Positions 8,198 through 19,302 of a stretch of 64,000 bases of DNA are shown piece by piece (position 1 is the stretch's first letter; each line of letters opens with the position of its first letter). A program made the translations under genes and the position numbers. The DNA lies in NCBI GenBank assembly GCA_027486405.1, contig JAIXPD010000020.1, positions 62,001 to 126,000 of the forward strand, in the 5' to 3' direction. The DNA comes from Azospirillum sp. (GTDB taxonomy: Bacteria; Pseudomonadota; Alphaproteobacteria; Azospirillales; Azospirillaceae). Below the pieces are notes generated by a model. It searched no databases. It saw nothing but the letters and a program-made list of their open reading frames with translations, and was not told the DNA's origin.

Positions 8198-10051
8198 ATG
8201 ACCGCCGACCCGCCTTCGCCCGTTTCACCCGTCGCCGCTGCGGGGCCGATCCTGGAGCCGGGGCGCAATTGCTGGCGGGTGGAGCGGGCCGACCGGCTGG
8301 CGGTGATCGTCGACGCCGAGGAGTATTTCCTGCACGCCAAGGCGGCGCTGCGCCGCGCCCGCCGCAGCGTCTATCTGACCGCCTGGGATTTTGATGCCCG
8401 CATCCGCCTGACCCCGCAATCCCACCGGGTCCAGCGCCCCGACCGGCTGGGCCGCCTGTTGAACTGGCTGGCCACCACCCGGCCGGATCTGCGCATCCAT
8501 GTGCTGAAATGGGACTACGCCGAGGTCTTCGATCTGGCGCGCTGGAGCCGTCCCTTTCTGCTGCGCAACGGCCTGACCCACCGGCGGCTGCAATACCGGC
8601 TGGACGGCGACCACCCGACCGGGGCCTGCCATCACCAGAAGCTGTTGGTCATCGACGATTCCCTGGCCTTCTGCGGCGGGCTGGACCTGACCGCCAACCG
8701 CTGGGACACCCGCGCCCATCGGGGGCAGGACCGCCGCCGCCGCCAGCCCGACGGCACCCCCTATGACCCGTTCCACGATGTCATGATGGCGGTGGATGGC
8801 GACGCCGCCCGGGCGTTGGGGGAGCTGTTCCGGGGGCGCTGGCTGCGGGCGACCGGGGAAAACCTGGAGCCGCCCGCTCTGCCGATCCTGGTTCCGCCGC
8901 CGCGCCGCTTCGCCCACCGCCGGTTCCTGCGCCGCGCGTCGCCGGAACCCCGTGTGGTGGCCGACCCCTGGCCGCCCGCGCTGGTCCCGCTGGCGCGGGG
9001 GACCCGCGTCGGCATCAGCCGCACCGACCCTGGCGGCGGCGACCGTCGGGAAGCGCGCGAGGTCGAGGCGCTGTTTCTCGACGCCATCGCCCGCGCCCGT
9101 CGGATCATCTATCTGGAAAGCCAGTATTTCGCCTCCACCGCCGTGGCGCGGGCACTGGCGGCGCGCTTGGCCGAGGCCGACGGGCCGGAGGTGGTGGTCA
9201 TCAACCCGGTGCGCTCCCCCAGTTGGCTGGAAAACGCCGTGATGCTGGGCGCGCGGGCCAGCCGCCTGCGCGACCTGCGCGCGGCGGACCGCCATGGCCG
9301 CTTCGCCCTCTATTGCCCGCGCGCCGACGACGGCACCCCGATCACCGTCCATTCCAAGGTGATGGTGGTCGATGACCGGCTGTTGCGGATCGGGTCGGCC
9401 AACCTCAACAACCGCTCCATGGGGCTGGACAGCGAATGCGATCTGGCGTGGGAGGCCAACCCCGAGGATCCGGCCGAGGCTGAATTCGGCCGCGCCATCG
9501 CCCACAGCCGCGACGATCTGATCGCCGAGCATCTGGGCGTCGTTCCCGAACGGGTGGCGTGGGAAACCCGCCGTCGCGGGTCGCTGATCGCCGCCATCGA
9601 GGCGCTGCGCCGTCCCGAAGGCCGTCGGCTGGAACCGCTGGCCGATGGGGAGTCGGAGGGGGCGGGCCGGGCGGTGGCCGACACCGGGCTGTTCGATCCT
9701 GGCCTGTTCGATCCAGAGCGGCCGGTCGGCGCGGTGGAACTGCTGCGCGGCGTCCTGCCCTCGCGCGTGCCGCGCCGTCATCACTGGGTCATTCTGGCGC
9801 TGGGCCTGCTGGCGTTGCTTCTGGCGCTGGCCCCCGACCACGCCGAAGGCTGGGACGCGACGGACCCGACCATGGTCGGGCTGGCGTGGCTGTGGCGTGC
9901 CGCCATCCTGAGCCTGCACAGGGCGGAAGGCTGGGCCTGGGGCCTGCTGGTCGATTATGGTGGTTGGCTGGCGGCGGCGCTGGCGCTGGTGTTGTTGGCC
10001 CGCGCGGCGGTGCGGCGGGCAGGGATGAACAAGGGAAGCGATCCACCGTGA
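8198..10051 (+). CDS. Phospholipase D-like membrane protein
   Basis: The 617-residue protein has the two HKD motifs that form one active site in the phospholipase D superfamily: HHQKLLVIDD (about residues 146-155) and HSKVMVVDDRLLRIGSANLNNRS (about 384 onward). It could hydrolyse or transfer phosphodiester bonds in phospholipids, as cardiolipin synthases do. Two hydrophobic segments lie near the C-terminus (about 525-545 and 585-605). In many relatives a longer membrane (VTT/DedA-type) domain follows at this point, so the C-terminus may be shortened; this is an inference. The ATG at 8198 has a weak ribosome site; an ATG at 8093 is the alternative. Its stop overlaps the next start. Confidence 0.85.
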   Translation: MTADPPSPVSPVAAAGPILEPGRNCWRVERADRLAVIVDAEEYFLHAKAALRRARRSVYLTAWDFDARIRLTPQSHRVQRPDRLGRLLNWLATTRPDLRIHVLKWDYAEVFDLARWSRPFLLRNGLTHRRLQYRLDGDHPTGACHHQKLLVIDDSLAFCGGLDLTANRWDTRAHRGQDRRRRQPDGTPYDPFHDVMMAVDGDAARALGELFRGRWLRATGENLEPPALPILVPPPRRFAHRRFLRRASPEPRVVADPWPPALVPLARGTRVGISRTDPGGGDRREAREVEALFLDAIARARRIIYLESQYFASTAVARALAARLAEADGPEVVVINPVRSPSWLENAVMLGARASRLRDLRAADRHGRFALYCPRADDGTPITVHSKVMVVDDRLLRIGSANLNNRSMGLDSECDLAWEANPEDPAEAEFGRAIAHSRDDLIAEHLGVVPERVAWETRRRGSLIAAIEALRRPEGRRLEPLADGESEGAGRAVADTGLFDPGLFDPERPVGAVELLRGVLPSRVPRRHHWVILALGLLALLLALAPDHAEGWDATDPTMVGLAWLWRAAILSLHRAEGWAWGLLVDYGGWLAAALALVLLARAAVRRAGMNKGSDPP

Positions 10052-10860
10052 TCCAATTCAGCCGTGACCGTGTTGAACGCATCGCCTCGGCCCTGCGCGC
10101 GGCCCGTGCCCGTCGTCGGCCCCGTCGGCCGGAACGGCGCGACGATCCGGTGCCCGACGGCGCGATCGCCTTTTCGGTGGCGACCTGGAACATCCACAGC
10201 TGCGTCGGGCTGGACGCCCGCTTTGCCCCCGACCGCATCGCGCGGGTGATCCGCGACCTCGACGTCGATCTGATCGGGCTTCAGGAGATCGGTTGGCACC
10301 ATCGCGGCGAACCGGGGCTGGACCAGTTCGCCCATCTGGCCGAGGCCACCGGCCTGACCGCCTACGCCGCCCCCACCAAGCACCATGAACGCGCCCATTA
10401 CGGCAACGCCCTGTTGACCCGGCTGCCGGTGCGCGCCTTCACCAACGTCGACCTGTCCATCGGACGGCGGGAGCCGCGCGGGGCCGCCGACGCGGTGGTG
10501 GAGGTGCAGGGGCGGCCCGTGCGCGTCATCGTCGCCCATCTGGGCCTGGACCCGTGGGAGCGCGCCGAACAGGTGGGGATGATCCTGGATCGGGTGGCGG
10601 CAAGGCCCGACCTGCCCACCCTGTTCATGGGCGATCTCAACGAATGGACCCCCAATTCCCCCCGGTTGCGGCGGCTGGGAGCCTTCTTCGCCGATGTCGC
10701 CGACCCGCGCAGCTTTCACGCCCGCCTGCCGACCCTGCGGCTTGACCGCCTCTACACCACCGGCGGGTTGAGCATCCCCGCCTTCGGCAGCGTGCGCACC
10801 GCCCTGACCCGGCGGGCGTCCGACCATCTGCCGGTGCGCGCCACTTTGGCCTTGTCTTGA
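10048..10860 (+). CDS. Endonuclease/exonuclease/phosphatase-fold hydrolase
   Basis: This 270-residue protein has the exonuclease III/inositol phosphatase fold. Visible motifs are TWNIHSCVGLD (metal-site Asn), LIGLQEIGW (metal-binding Glu), MGDLNEW (catalytic Asp and Asn) and the C-terminal ASDHLPV with the catalytic His. The substrate may be DNA or a phosphoester such as a phospholipid head group. It begins with GTG at 10048 that overlaps the TGA of the phospholipase D-like gene, with AAGGGAAG upstream, so the two proteins are probably made together and act on related substrates. There is no signal peptide. Confidence 0.88.
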   Translation: MIQFSRDRVERIASALRAARARRRPRRPERRDDPVPDGAIAFSVATWNIHSCVGLDARFAPDRIARVIRDLDVDLIGLQEIGWHHRGEPGLDQFAHLAEATGLTAYAAPTKHHERAHYGNALLTRLPVRAFTNVDLSIGRREPRGAADAVVEVQGRPVRVIVAHLGLDPWERAEQVGMILDRVAARPDLPTLFMGDLNEWTPNSPRLRRLGAFFADVADPRSFHARLPTLRLDRLYTTGGLSIPAFGSVRTALTRRASDHLPVRATLALS

Positions 10861-10996
10861 CGGAACCGTATGGTTTGATCATTAAGACCAATGGCGATAG
10901 GGGTTGACCCTAGGTCTTTTGCAGCCCAGCAAAATGACGCGTTGCAATGTTCTTTGCACAACAGAGCCTTGCGTCGTGGATGGGGGCGAAAGACCG

Positions 10997-11024
10997 TTGA
11001 CATCGCCGCACTGCAAGATAAAGT
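10997..11024 (+). promoter_or_regulatory. Candidate sigma-70 type promoter before phaZ
   Basis: TTGACA (10997-11002), a 16-base spacer and TAAAGT (11019-11024) lie about 85 bases before the phaZ start codon. The -35 box matches the consensus fully; the -10 box is weaker. It is the only such pair I see in the 249-base gap. Confidence 0.4.
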
Positions 11025-11109
11025 TGGCCATACGATCAATTCGTAACACGATCATCACACGGCCCCGAAGCCACCACCGCCGGGGATCAGCACGACGCGA
11101 GGACGGGAT

Positions 11110-12336
11110 TTGCTGTACCACCTGTACGACATGCAACACGCGGCCATGCGGCCGATGCGTTTCTGGGCCGAAGCCGCTCAACACACCTTTCAGAATCCGT
11201 TGATGCCCCTGTCCTACACCAAGCTCGGGCGCGCCGTGGCGGCCAGCGCGGAGCTGATGGAACGGACGACCCGGCGCTTCGCCAAACCCGCCTTCGGCCT
11301 GGGCGAGACCAAGATCGACGGCCAGACCGTGGCGATCACCGAACGCATCGTCACCACGACGCCTTTCTGCAACCTGCTGAACTTCGCCAAGCCGGAGGGC
11401 ACGCCGCGCCAGCCGCGCGTTCTGCTGGTCGCCCCAATGTCGGGCCACCACGCCACCCTGCTGCGCGGCACGGTCGAAGCCCTGTTGCCCGACCATGACG
11501 TGTTCATCACCGACTGGATCGACGCCCGTCTGGTCCCGCTGGCCAAGGGCAGCTTCGATCTGGACGACTACATCGACACGGTGCAGGAGCTGGTCCGCTT
11601 CCTGGGCGAACGCACCCACATCATCGCGGTGTGCCAACCGGCTGTTCCGGTGATGGCGGCGGTGTCGCTGATGGCCGCCGGGGACGAAGCGGTGCAGCCG
11701 CGCAGCATGACCCTGATGGGCGGCCCGATCGACCCGATGGCCAACCCGACGACCCCGGTCAAGCTGGCGGTGGAACGCCCGCTGAAGTGGTTCGAGCGCA
11801 GCGTCATCACCACGGTCCCGGTCTATTACCCCGGTGCCTTCCGCCGCGTGTATCCCGGCTTCATCCAACTGTCGGGCTTCATGTCGATGAATCTCGACCG
11901 CCACATCGGCGAGCATGTCGGCCTGTTCCGCCATCTGGTGCGCGGCGACGGCGATTCGGCCGAACAGCATCGCCGTTTCTACGACGAATATCTGTCGGTG
12001 ATGGATCTGTCGGCGGATTTCTACCTGCAAACCATCGAAACCGTGTTCCAGAAGCACGCCTTGCCCAACGGCACCTGGGTGTCGCGCGGGCGCAAGATCG
12101 CCCCGTCGGCGATCACCAAGACCGCGTTGATGACGGTGGAAGGCGAGTTGGACGACATTTCCGCCCCCGGCCAGACCATCGCGGCGCAACGCCTGTGCTC
12201 GGCGCTGCCCGACAGCATGCGCAAGACGCATTTCCAGAAGGGGGTCGGCCACTACGGCATTTTCAACGGCCGCCGCTGGCGCGAAAGCATCCTGCCGGAG
12301 ATCCGCAGCTTCATCCAGGCGCACGACGGCGCGTGA
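11110..12336 (+). CDS. phaZ: Intracellular poly-3-hydroxybutyrate depolymerase
   Basis: This 408-residue enzyme degrades the cell's own PHB granules to 3-hydroxybutyrate oligomers when carbon runs short. It matches the PhaZ1-type intracellular depolymerases: there is no GxSxG lipase box, and the likely nucleophile is Cys175 in HIIAVCQPAVP. A His near the C-terminus in GVGHYGIFNG probably completes the triad. The protein starts MLYHLYDMQHA, the usual beginning of this family, encoded by a TTG codon at 11110 with GAGGAC six bases upstream. A later ATG would remove this conserved start. A strong terminator follows. No PHB synthesis genes are nearby. Confidence 0.93.
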   Translation: MLYHLYDMQHAAMRPMRFWAEAAQHTFQNPLMPLSYTKLGRAVAASAELMERTTRRFAKPAFGLGETKIDGQTVAITERIVTTTPFCNLLNFAKPEGTPRQPRVLLVAPMSGHHATLLRGTVEALLPDHDVFITDWIDARLVPLAKGSFDLDDYIDTVQELVRFLGERTHIIAVCQPAVPVMAAVSLMAAGDEAVQPRSMTLMGGPIDPMANPTTPVKLAVERPLKWFERSVITTVPVYYPGAFRRVYPGFIQLSGFMSMNLDRHIGEHVGLFRHLVRGDGDSAEQHRRFYDEYLSVMDLSADFYLQTIETVFQKHALPNGTWVSRGRKIAPSAITKTALMTVEGELDDISAPGQTIAAQRLCSALPDSMRKTHFQKGVGHYGIFNGRRWRESILPEIRSFIQAHDGA

Positions 12337-12357
12337 CCGCCGGGTCAGGAGACGAAC

Positions 12358-12387
12358 AGGGGCGGCGGCGTGCGCCGCCCCTTTTTG
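12358..12387 (+). terminator. phaZ: Rho-independent terminator after phaZ
   Basis: GGGGCGGCG (12359-12367) pairs perfectly with CGCCGCCCC (12373-12381), and a run of five T follows. It starts 22 bases after the phaZ stop. Confidence 0.92.
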
Positions 12388-12476
12388 CGTTCTCCGTTCC
12401 CCTGCGTTGTCCCTTTTCCTGGGGGGGCTGGGCGCGCGATGCTGGGCGTGCGCAACCCCATGGCGGTGCACCGATC

Positions 12477-12692
12477 ATGACCAAGGATGATGAAACCGTG
12501 ACCTCGCCCTGCGTGCGGCGCTGCACGCTGGACGACAACGACGTGTGCATCGGCTGTTATCGCAGCCTGGACGAAATCCGTGATTGGACCCGGCTGACCG
12601 CCGCCGGACGGCGCGCGGTGTTGGAGCAAGTGGCGCGGCGGCGGGCGGCGTCCCCGAAACCCTGGTGGCTGGGGTTGGAACGCCGCCGCTGA
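12477..12692 (+). CDS. DUF1289 small cysteine-rich protein
   Basis: This 71-residue protein belongs to the DUF1289 family, common in proteobacteria. It carries the family's four-cysteine pattern SPCVRRC...VCIGCYRSLDEI, which looks like a small metal- or Fe-S-binding site, followed by a basic helical tail ending in arginines. The family has no firmly assigned function. The gene stands alone between the phaZ terminator and a palindrome that separates it from the convergent acetyltransferase gene. The length is normal for the family. Confidence 0.85.
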   Translation: MTKDDETVTSPCVRRCTLDDNDVCIGCYRSLDEIRDWTRLTAAGRRAVLEQVARRRAASPKPWWLGLERRR

Positions 12693-12699
12693 CGCGGTT

Positions 12700-12721
12700 A
12701 TCGTTTTGAAATCAAAACGAT
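12700..12721. repeat. Perfect 22-bp AT-rich palindrome between convergent genes
   Basis: ATCGTTTTGA and TCAAAACGAT form perfect ten-base arms around a central AA. It lies 7 bases after the DUF1289 stop and 25 bases before the end of the convergent Pat-like gene. The T- and A-rich arms could act as a two-way terminator, or bind a dimeric protein. Confidence 0.8.
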
Positions 12722-12746
12722 GTTTGTGGCCGATGGGTGTGGCGGA

Positions 12747-15446
12747 TCACTCCGCCGCCAGACCGCCGCCCAGCTCGATCCGCACCTCGACCACGCCCGG
12801 CTCGTCCATGTTCTCTTTGCGGACGAAGCCCAGGGCGCGGCACATGCCCAGCATGCTGGTGTTTTCGCGCAGCACCTCGCCATAGACCTCTTTGATGCCG
12901 CGCGAACGGGCGTAATCCAGGATCTTGTTCATCAGGATGAAGCCCAACCCCTGGCCCTTCATGTCCGACCGCACCATCACGGCGTATTCGGCGCGCAGAT
13001 TGTCGGGGTCGGCGTTGATGCGGACGACGCCGTACATGATCGTTTCGCCGGTGTCGACATCGGGGCCGATGGCGATCAACCCCATTTCGCGGTCGTAATC
13101 AATCTGGGTCAACCGCGCCGCCGCCTGGTGCGACAGCCGCTTCAGCGGCGCGAAGAAGCGCAGGCGCAGATCCTCCGCCGTCTGGTTTTCCACCAGATGA
13201 TGCACCAGCGGCTCGTCTTCCGGCAGGATCGGGCGGACGACGAACTGGCGGCCATCCTTGATGGTGATGCGGTCCTCCAGCGCCTTGGGGTAGGGGCGGA
13301 TCGCCAGCCGCTTGGCCCCCGACAAAGCGGGAACCCCGACCTTGATGCGGGCGTCGAGCGCCAGCACGCCGTCGGAATCGGCCAGCAGCGGGTTGATGTC
13401 CAACTCGGCGATTTCCGGGAAATCGACGATCAGTTGCGACACCTTGTTCAGCGTCAGCGCCACCGCGTCGAGATCGACGGCGGCGCGCGAGCGGTAGCCC
13501 TGCAACTGCTTCCAGATGCGGGTCCGGCTCATCAGATCTGCGGCCAGCCGCATGTTCAGCGGCGGCAGGGCCAGCGCGCAATCCTCCACCACCTCCACGC
13601 CGATGCCGCCCTCGCCGAACAGCAGGACCGGGCCGAACAGCTCATTCTCGGTCATGCCGACGATCAGCTCGTAGGCGTCCGGGCGCACCGCCATTTCCTG
13701 CACGGTGAAGCCCTCGATCCGGGCGTCGGGGGCGTGCTCGCGCACCCGCTCCAGCATCGCTTCCGCCGCCGCGCGCACCTCCTCCGGGCTGGTCAGGCCC
13801 AGGGCGACGCCGCCGACGTCGGATTTGTGGGTGATGTCGTGCGACAGGATTTTCAGGGCGATGGTGCCGCCGATGACCTTGGCGGCGGTGGCCGCGTCTT
13901 CCGGCGTGTCGGCGACGCGGGTGTCCACCACCGGGATGCCGTAGGCGGCCAGCACGCGCTTGGCCTCATACTCGCTCAGCCAATCGCGCTTTTCGGCGAT
14001 GGCGCGCGAGATCACCCGGTTGACGGCGATGCCGTCGGGCTGGAACTCGTCGGCGACCGACGGCGGCGTCTGCATCAGCAAATCCTGGCTGCGCCGGTAG
14101 CGCACCAGATGCAGGAAGGCGCGCACCGCGTTGGACGGGCCGTCGTAGGTCGGGATGCGGTTGGCCGCGAACAGCTTGCGCGCGTCCGCCGCCGATTCGT
14201 CGCCGATCCAACTGGTCAGCACCGGGTGACGGCGCGACTTGTTGGCCAGCACCGTGTCCGTCACCGCTTGCGCGATGGCGGCGCTGTCGGTCAGGGCGGA
14301 TGGGCAGTGCAGAATCAGCACCGCGTCGTTGCTGGTGTCCTGCATCAGGGCGTTGAGCGCGTCGGCGTAGCGTTTGGGGCTGGCGTCGGCCCCGACCAAA
14401 ATCGGGTTGCCGCGCGCGGCCCCGCCGGGCAAGGCACCCAGCGTGGTGGTGATCGCCGCTTGCGTCTCGGGTGACAGGCTGGCGAGGCGACCGCCGGCGT
14501 GGATCAGCTTGTCGGTCGCCATCACCCCCATGCCGCCGCCGTTGGTCAGGATGGCCAGCCGGTCGCCGGTGATCGGCACGCCGGTGCCCAGCGTTCCGGC
14601 GGCGTCGAACAGCTCGGCCAGATCGTTCACCCGCAGGATGCCCGCGCGGCGGAACACGGCGTCATAGACGGCGTCCGACACCGCCAGCGCCCCGGTGTGG
14701 GACGCGGCGGCCTCTTGCGCCTCGTCCGACCGTCCGGCCTTGATGACGATGATCGGCTTTTGCCGGGCGGCGGAGCGCGCCGCCGACATGAATTTGCGGG
14801 CGTGGCTGATGCTCTCGATGTAGAGCAGGATGGCGCGGACGGTGACGTCGGACGCCAGATAATCCAGCAGATCGCCGAAATCGACGTCGCCCCGGTCGCC
14901 CAGCGACACCAGATGCGAAAAGCCGATCCCGCGTGAGGTCGCCCAATCGGCGATCGAGGTCACGACCATCGACGATTGCGCCACCAGCGCCACGTCGCCC
15001 TTTTTCGGGGCCACCGGGCCGAAGCTGGCGTTCATGCCGCGCCCGGGAACCATCGCCCCCAGGCTGTTCGGCCCCAGAACCCGCATCAGATAAGGCTTGG
15101 CGGCGTCGAGCATCGCCTGCGTCTGCTCGGCGGTCATGCCGCTGGTCATGACGATGGCGGCCTTGGTCCCGCGCTTGCCCAGCGCGTCGATGGTCGCCGC
15201 CACGCTGGCGGGCGGCGTGCAGATCACCGCCAGATCGGGGGTGATCGGCAGGCTGTCCACCGTCTTGTAGGTCAGGACGCCTTCAACCGAGCGTTCGGTG
15301 GCGTTGACCGGCATCACCGGCCCGTCGAACCCGGCCTGGAACAGGTTGCGGGCGACGACCGCCCCGACCGTGCCCGGCTTTCGGCTGGCCCCGATCAAGG
15401 CGATGGAGGCGGGCTTGAACAGCTTGTCGAGGTTGCGAACGGTCAT
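12747..15446 (-). CDS. Pat-like acyl-CoA synthetase (NDP-forming)/GNAT acetyltransferase fusion
   Basis: This 899-residue protein has the layout of the Pat/YfiQ protein-lysine acetyltransferases: a CoA-binding domain (from about residue 10, IALIGASRKPGTVG), succinyl-CoA-ligase-like and ATP-grasp domains (to about 690), and a C-terminal GNAT domain (about 735-899, starting RQFVVRPILPEDEPLV). Such proteins acetylate and inactivate acetyl-CoA synthetase and other enzymes. The position of the phospho-histidine of active ADP-forming synthetases is SHTGAL, with His250 kept, so ligase activity cannot be excluded. The ATG at 15446 gives the usual start; 31 upstream residues were rejected. A sirtuin that could reverse its action is encoded at 33.6 kb. 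Confidence 0.9.
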   Translation of the reverse strand: MTVRNLDKLFKPASIALIGASRKPGTVGAVVARNLFQAGFDGPVMPVNATERSVEGVLTYKTVDSLPITPDLAVICTPPASVAATIDALGKRGTKAAIVMTSGMTAEQTQAMLDAAKPYLMRVLGPNSLGAMVPGRGMNASFGPVAPKKGDVALVAQSSMVVTSIADWATSRGIGFSHLVSLGDRGDVDFGDLLDYLASDVTVRAILLYIESISHARKFMSAARSAARQKPIIVIKAGRSDEAQEAAASHTGALAVSDAVYDAVFRRAGILRVNDLAELFDAAGTLGTGVPITGDRLAILTNGGGMGVMATDKLIHAGGRLASLSPETQAAITTTLGALPGGAARGNPILVGADASPKRYADALNALMQDTSNDAVLILHCPSALTDSAAIAQAVTDTVLANKSRRHPVLTSWIGDESAADARKLFAANRIPTYDGPSNAVRAFLHLVRYRRSQDLLMQTPPSVADEFQPDGIAVNRVISRAIAEKRDWLSEYEAKRVLAAYGIPVVDTRVADTPEDAATAAKVIGGTIALKILSHDITHKSDVGGVALGLTSPEEVRAAAEAMLERVREHAPDARIEGFTVQEMAVRPDAYELIVGMTENELFGPVLLFGEGGIGVEVVEDCALALPPLNMRLAADLMSRTRIWKQLQGYRSRAAVDLDAVALTLNKVSQLIVDFPEIAELDINPLLADSDGVLALDARIKVGVPALSGAKRLAIRPYPKALEDRITIKDGRQFVVRPILPEDEPLVHHLVENQTAEDLRLRFFAPLKRLSHQAAARLTQIDYDREMGLIAIGPDVDTGETIMYGVVRINADPDNLRAEYAVMVRSDMKGQGLGFILMNKILDYARSRGIKEVYGEVLRENTSMLGMCRALGFVRKENMDEPGVVEVRIELGGGLAAE

Positions 15447-17868
<2,422 letters not shown>

Positions 17869-17872
17869 CCAT

Positions 17873-17890
17873 TTGAGTATAGCCACTCAA
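17873..17890. promoter_or_regulatory. Candidate LysR operator
   Basis: TTGAGT-ATAGCC-ACTCAA is a perfect 6+6 inverted repeat and contains the T-N11-A core typical of LysR-type sites. It sits immediately upstream of the LysR gene and about 78 bases before the divergent oxidoreductase gene. Confidence 0.65.
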
Positions 17891-17967
17891 CGGAGTTCGA
17901 CAATTCCATTCATCCCCAGCCCTGCCATCCTCTCCCCCGAACACGACGCAACCCAGGGAGACGGATG

Positions 17968-18972
17968 ATGAGCGGTGAGGTGAGAGAAGATGCGGCGGCG
18001 GGGGCGCGGGTGGCGGGTCGGCGGGCGCTGGTGCTGGGGGCGACCGGCGGGATCGGCGGGGAATTGGCCCGGCGGCTGACGGCGGCGGGCTGGCGGGTGC
18101 GCGCCCTGCACCGCAACCCGGCGCGCCTCGGGGTGGATGCCGATGGGGTGGAGTGGGCGCGCGGCGACGCCATGTCCGCCGCCGATGTGCGCGCCGCCGC
18201 CGATGGCGCGTCGCTGATCGTCCACGCGGTCAACCCGCCGGGCTACCGCAACTGGGGCGACCTGGTCTTGCCGATGGTGGACGCCACCATCGCCGCCGCG
18301 ATTGACCAGGGTGCCCGCGTCCTGCTGCCCGGGACTGTTTACAATTACGGCCCCGACGCCTTTCCCCTGATCGACGAGGACGCGCCGCAACGCCCGCTGA
18401 CCCGCAAGGGGACGATCCGGGTGGAGATGGAACGCCGCCTGGGCGACGCGGTCGGGCGTGGGGCCAAGCTGCTGATCCTGCGCGCGGGCGATTTCTTCGG
18501 CCCGCGCTCCGGCAACACCTGGTTTGCGCAGGGTTTGGTCAAAGCGGGCCGCCCGGTGGCGCGGGTGACGCTGCCGGGCCGTCCCGGCGTGGGCCATCAA
18601 TGGGCCTATCTGCCCGATCTGGCCGACGCGGCGGTGCGGCTGCTGGACCACCCGGAGGGGTTGGCCGACGCCGCGCGCTTCCATTTCGAAGGGCATTGGG
18701 ACGCCGACGGGACGGCGATGGCGGCGGCGATCGCGCGGGCGGTGGGGCGTGCCGACCTGCCGGTGCGGCGGCTGCCGTGGGGCCTGTTCCGTCTGGCCGC
18801 CCCCTTCGTGCCCTTCATCCGCGAGGTCATGGAGATGCGCTATCTCTGGGAACAGCCGGTGCGACTCGACAACCGCCGTCTGCTCGCGGCGCTGGGGGAG
18901 GAGCCGCGCACGCCGTTGGACGAGGCCGTCCGCCGCAGCCTGATCGGGATCGGGTGCCTTCCGGCGGCGTGA
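17968..18972 (+). CDS. Extended SDR / NAD-dependent epimerase-like oxidoreductase
   Basis: This 334-residue protein has the Rossmann motif VLGATGGIGGELARRL near the N-terminus and an atypical extended SDR layout. The usual YxxxK is not obvious: the region after PGTVYNYG reads LTRKGTIRVEMERRL. It is likely an NAD(P)-dependent sugar epimerase or reductase; the substrate is not indicated. Two ATGs lie in tandem (17965 and 17968), and the second has better spacing from AGGGAG. It is divergent from a LysR regulator and probably controlled by it. Confidence 0.82.
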   Translation: MSGEVREDAAAGARVAGRRALVLGATGGIGGELARRLTAAGWRVRALHRNPARLGVDADGVEWARGDAMSAADVRAAADGASLIVHAVNPPGYRNWGDLVLPMVDATIAAAIDQGARVLLPGTVYNYGPDAFPLIDEDAPQRPLTRKGTIRVEMERRLGDAVGRGAKLLILRAGDFFGPRSGNTWFAQGLVKAGRPVARVTLPGRPGVGHQWAYLPDLADAAVRLLDHPEGLADAARFHFEGHWDADGTAMAAAIARAVGRADLPVRRLPWGLFRLAAPFVPFIREVMEMRYLWEQPVRLDNRRLLAALGEEPRTPLDEAVRRSLIGIGCLPAA

Positions 18973-18996
18973 TGTTGGCGGTCTGATGGGTGGAAG

Positions 18997-19230
18997 TCAG
19001 GAGTCCGACGGCGTGCCGGGTGTTTTGGCCTCGGGCTTATCGGGCTGTTGCGGGGGATGGCCGGGGCGGGGCAGGGCCGACAGTGGCAAGCGGCCGGTGG
19101 CGACCATCGCCAGCAACAGCGCCGGGTGCATGGTGTGGGCGGTGTCCGGGACGGGGGCGGCGGACTCCGGACCGGTGTTCAGCGCCTCGTTGATGCGGGC
19201 GAACGCCTCGATGTCCTTGATGTGCAGCAT
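18997..19230 (-). CDS. Small hypothetical protein
   Basis: This 77-residue protein is not recognised. It starts MLHIKDIEAFARINEAL, has a short hydrophobic stretch (PALLLAMVATG), and ends in a Pro/Lys-rich tail. A good ribosome site, GAGGGAGCGGATC, precedes the ATG, which supports real translation. It lies downstream of the UMF1-type transporter gene on the same strand, 72 bases away. It is too short for a membrane protein assignment. Confidence 0.55.
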   Translation of the reverse strand: MLHIKDIEAFARINEALNTGPESAAPVPDTAHTMHPALLLAMVATGRLPLSALPRPGHPPQQPDKPEAKTPGTPSDS

Positions 19231-19302
19231 GATCCGCTCCCTCGGCTCGACATTGTGCGTCGCAGCAAAGGCGACGGTATCAGGCTTGGGCTGGAAAATC
19301 TC

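Noticed and set aside
10882-12471. 529-codon frame opposite phaZ
   Set aside because: Antisense shadow, contradicted by the phaZ motifs, ribosome site and terminator.
12720-14474. 584-codon frame opposite the Pat-like gene
   Set aside because: Antisense shadow with no motif.
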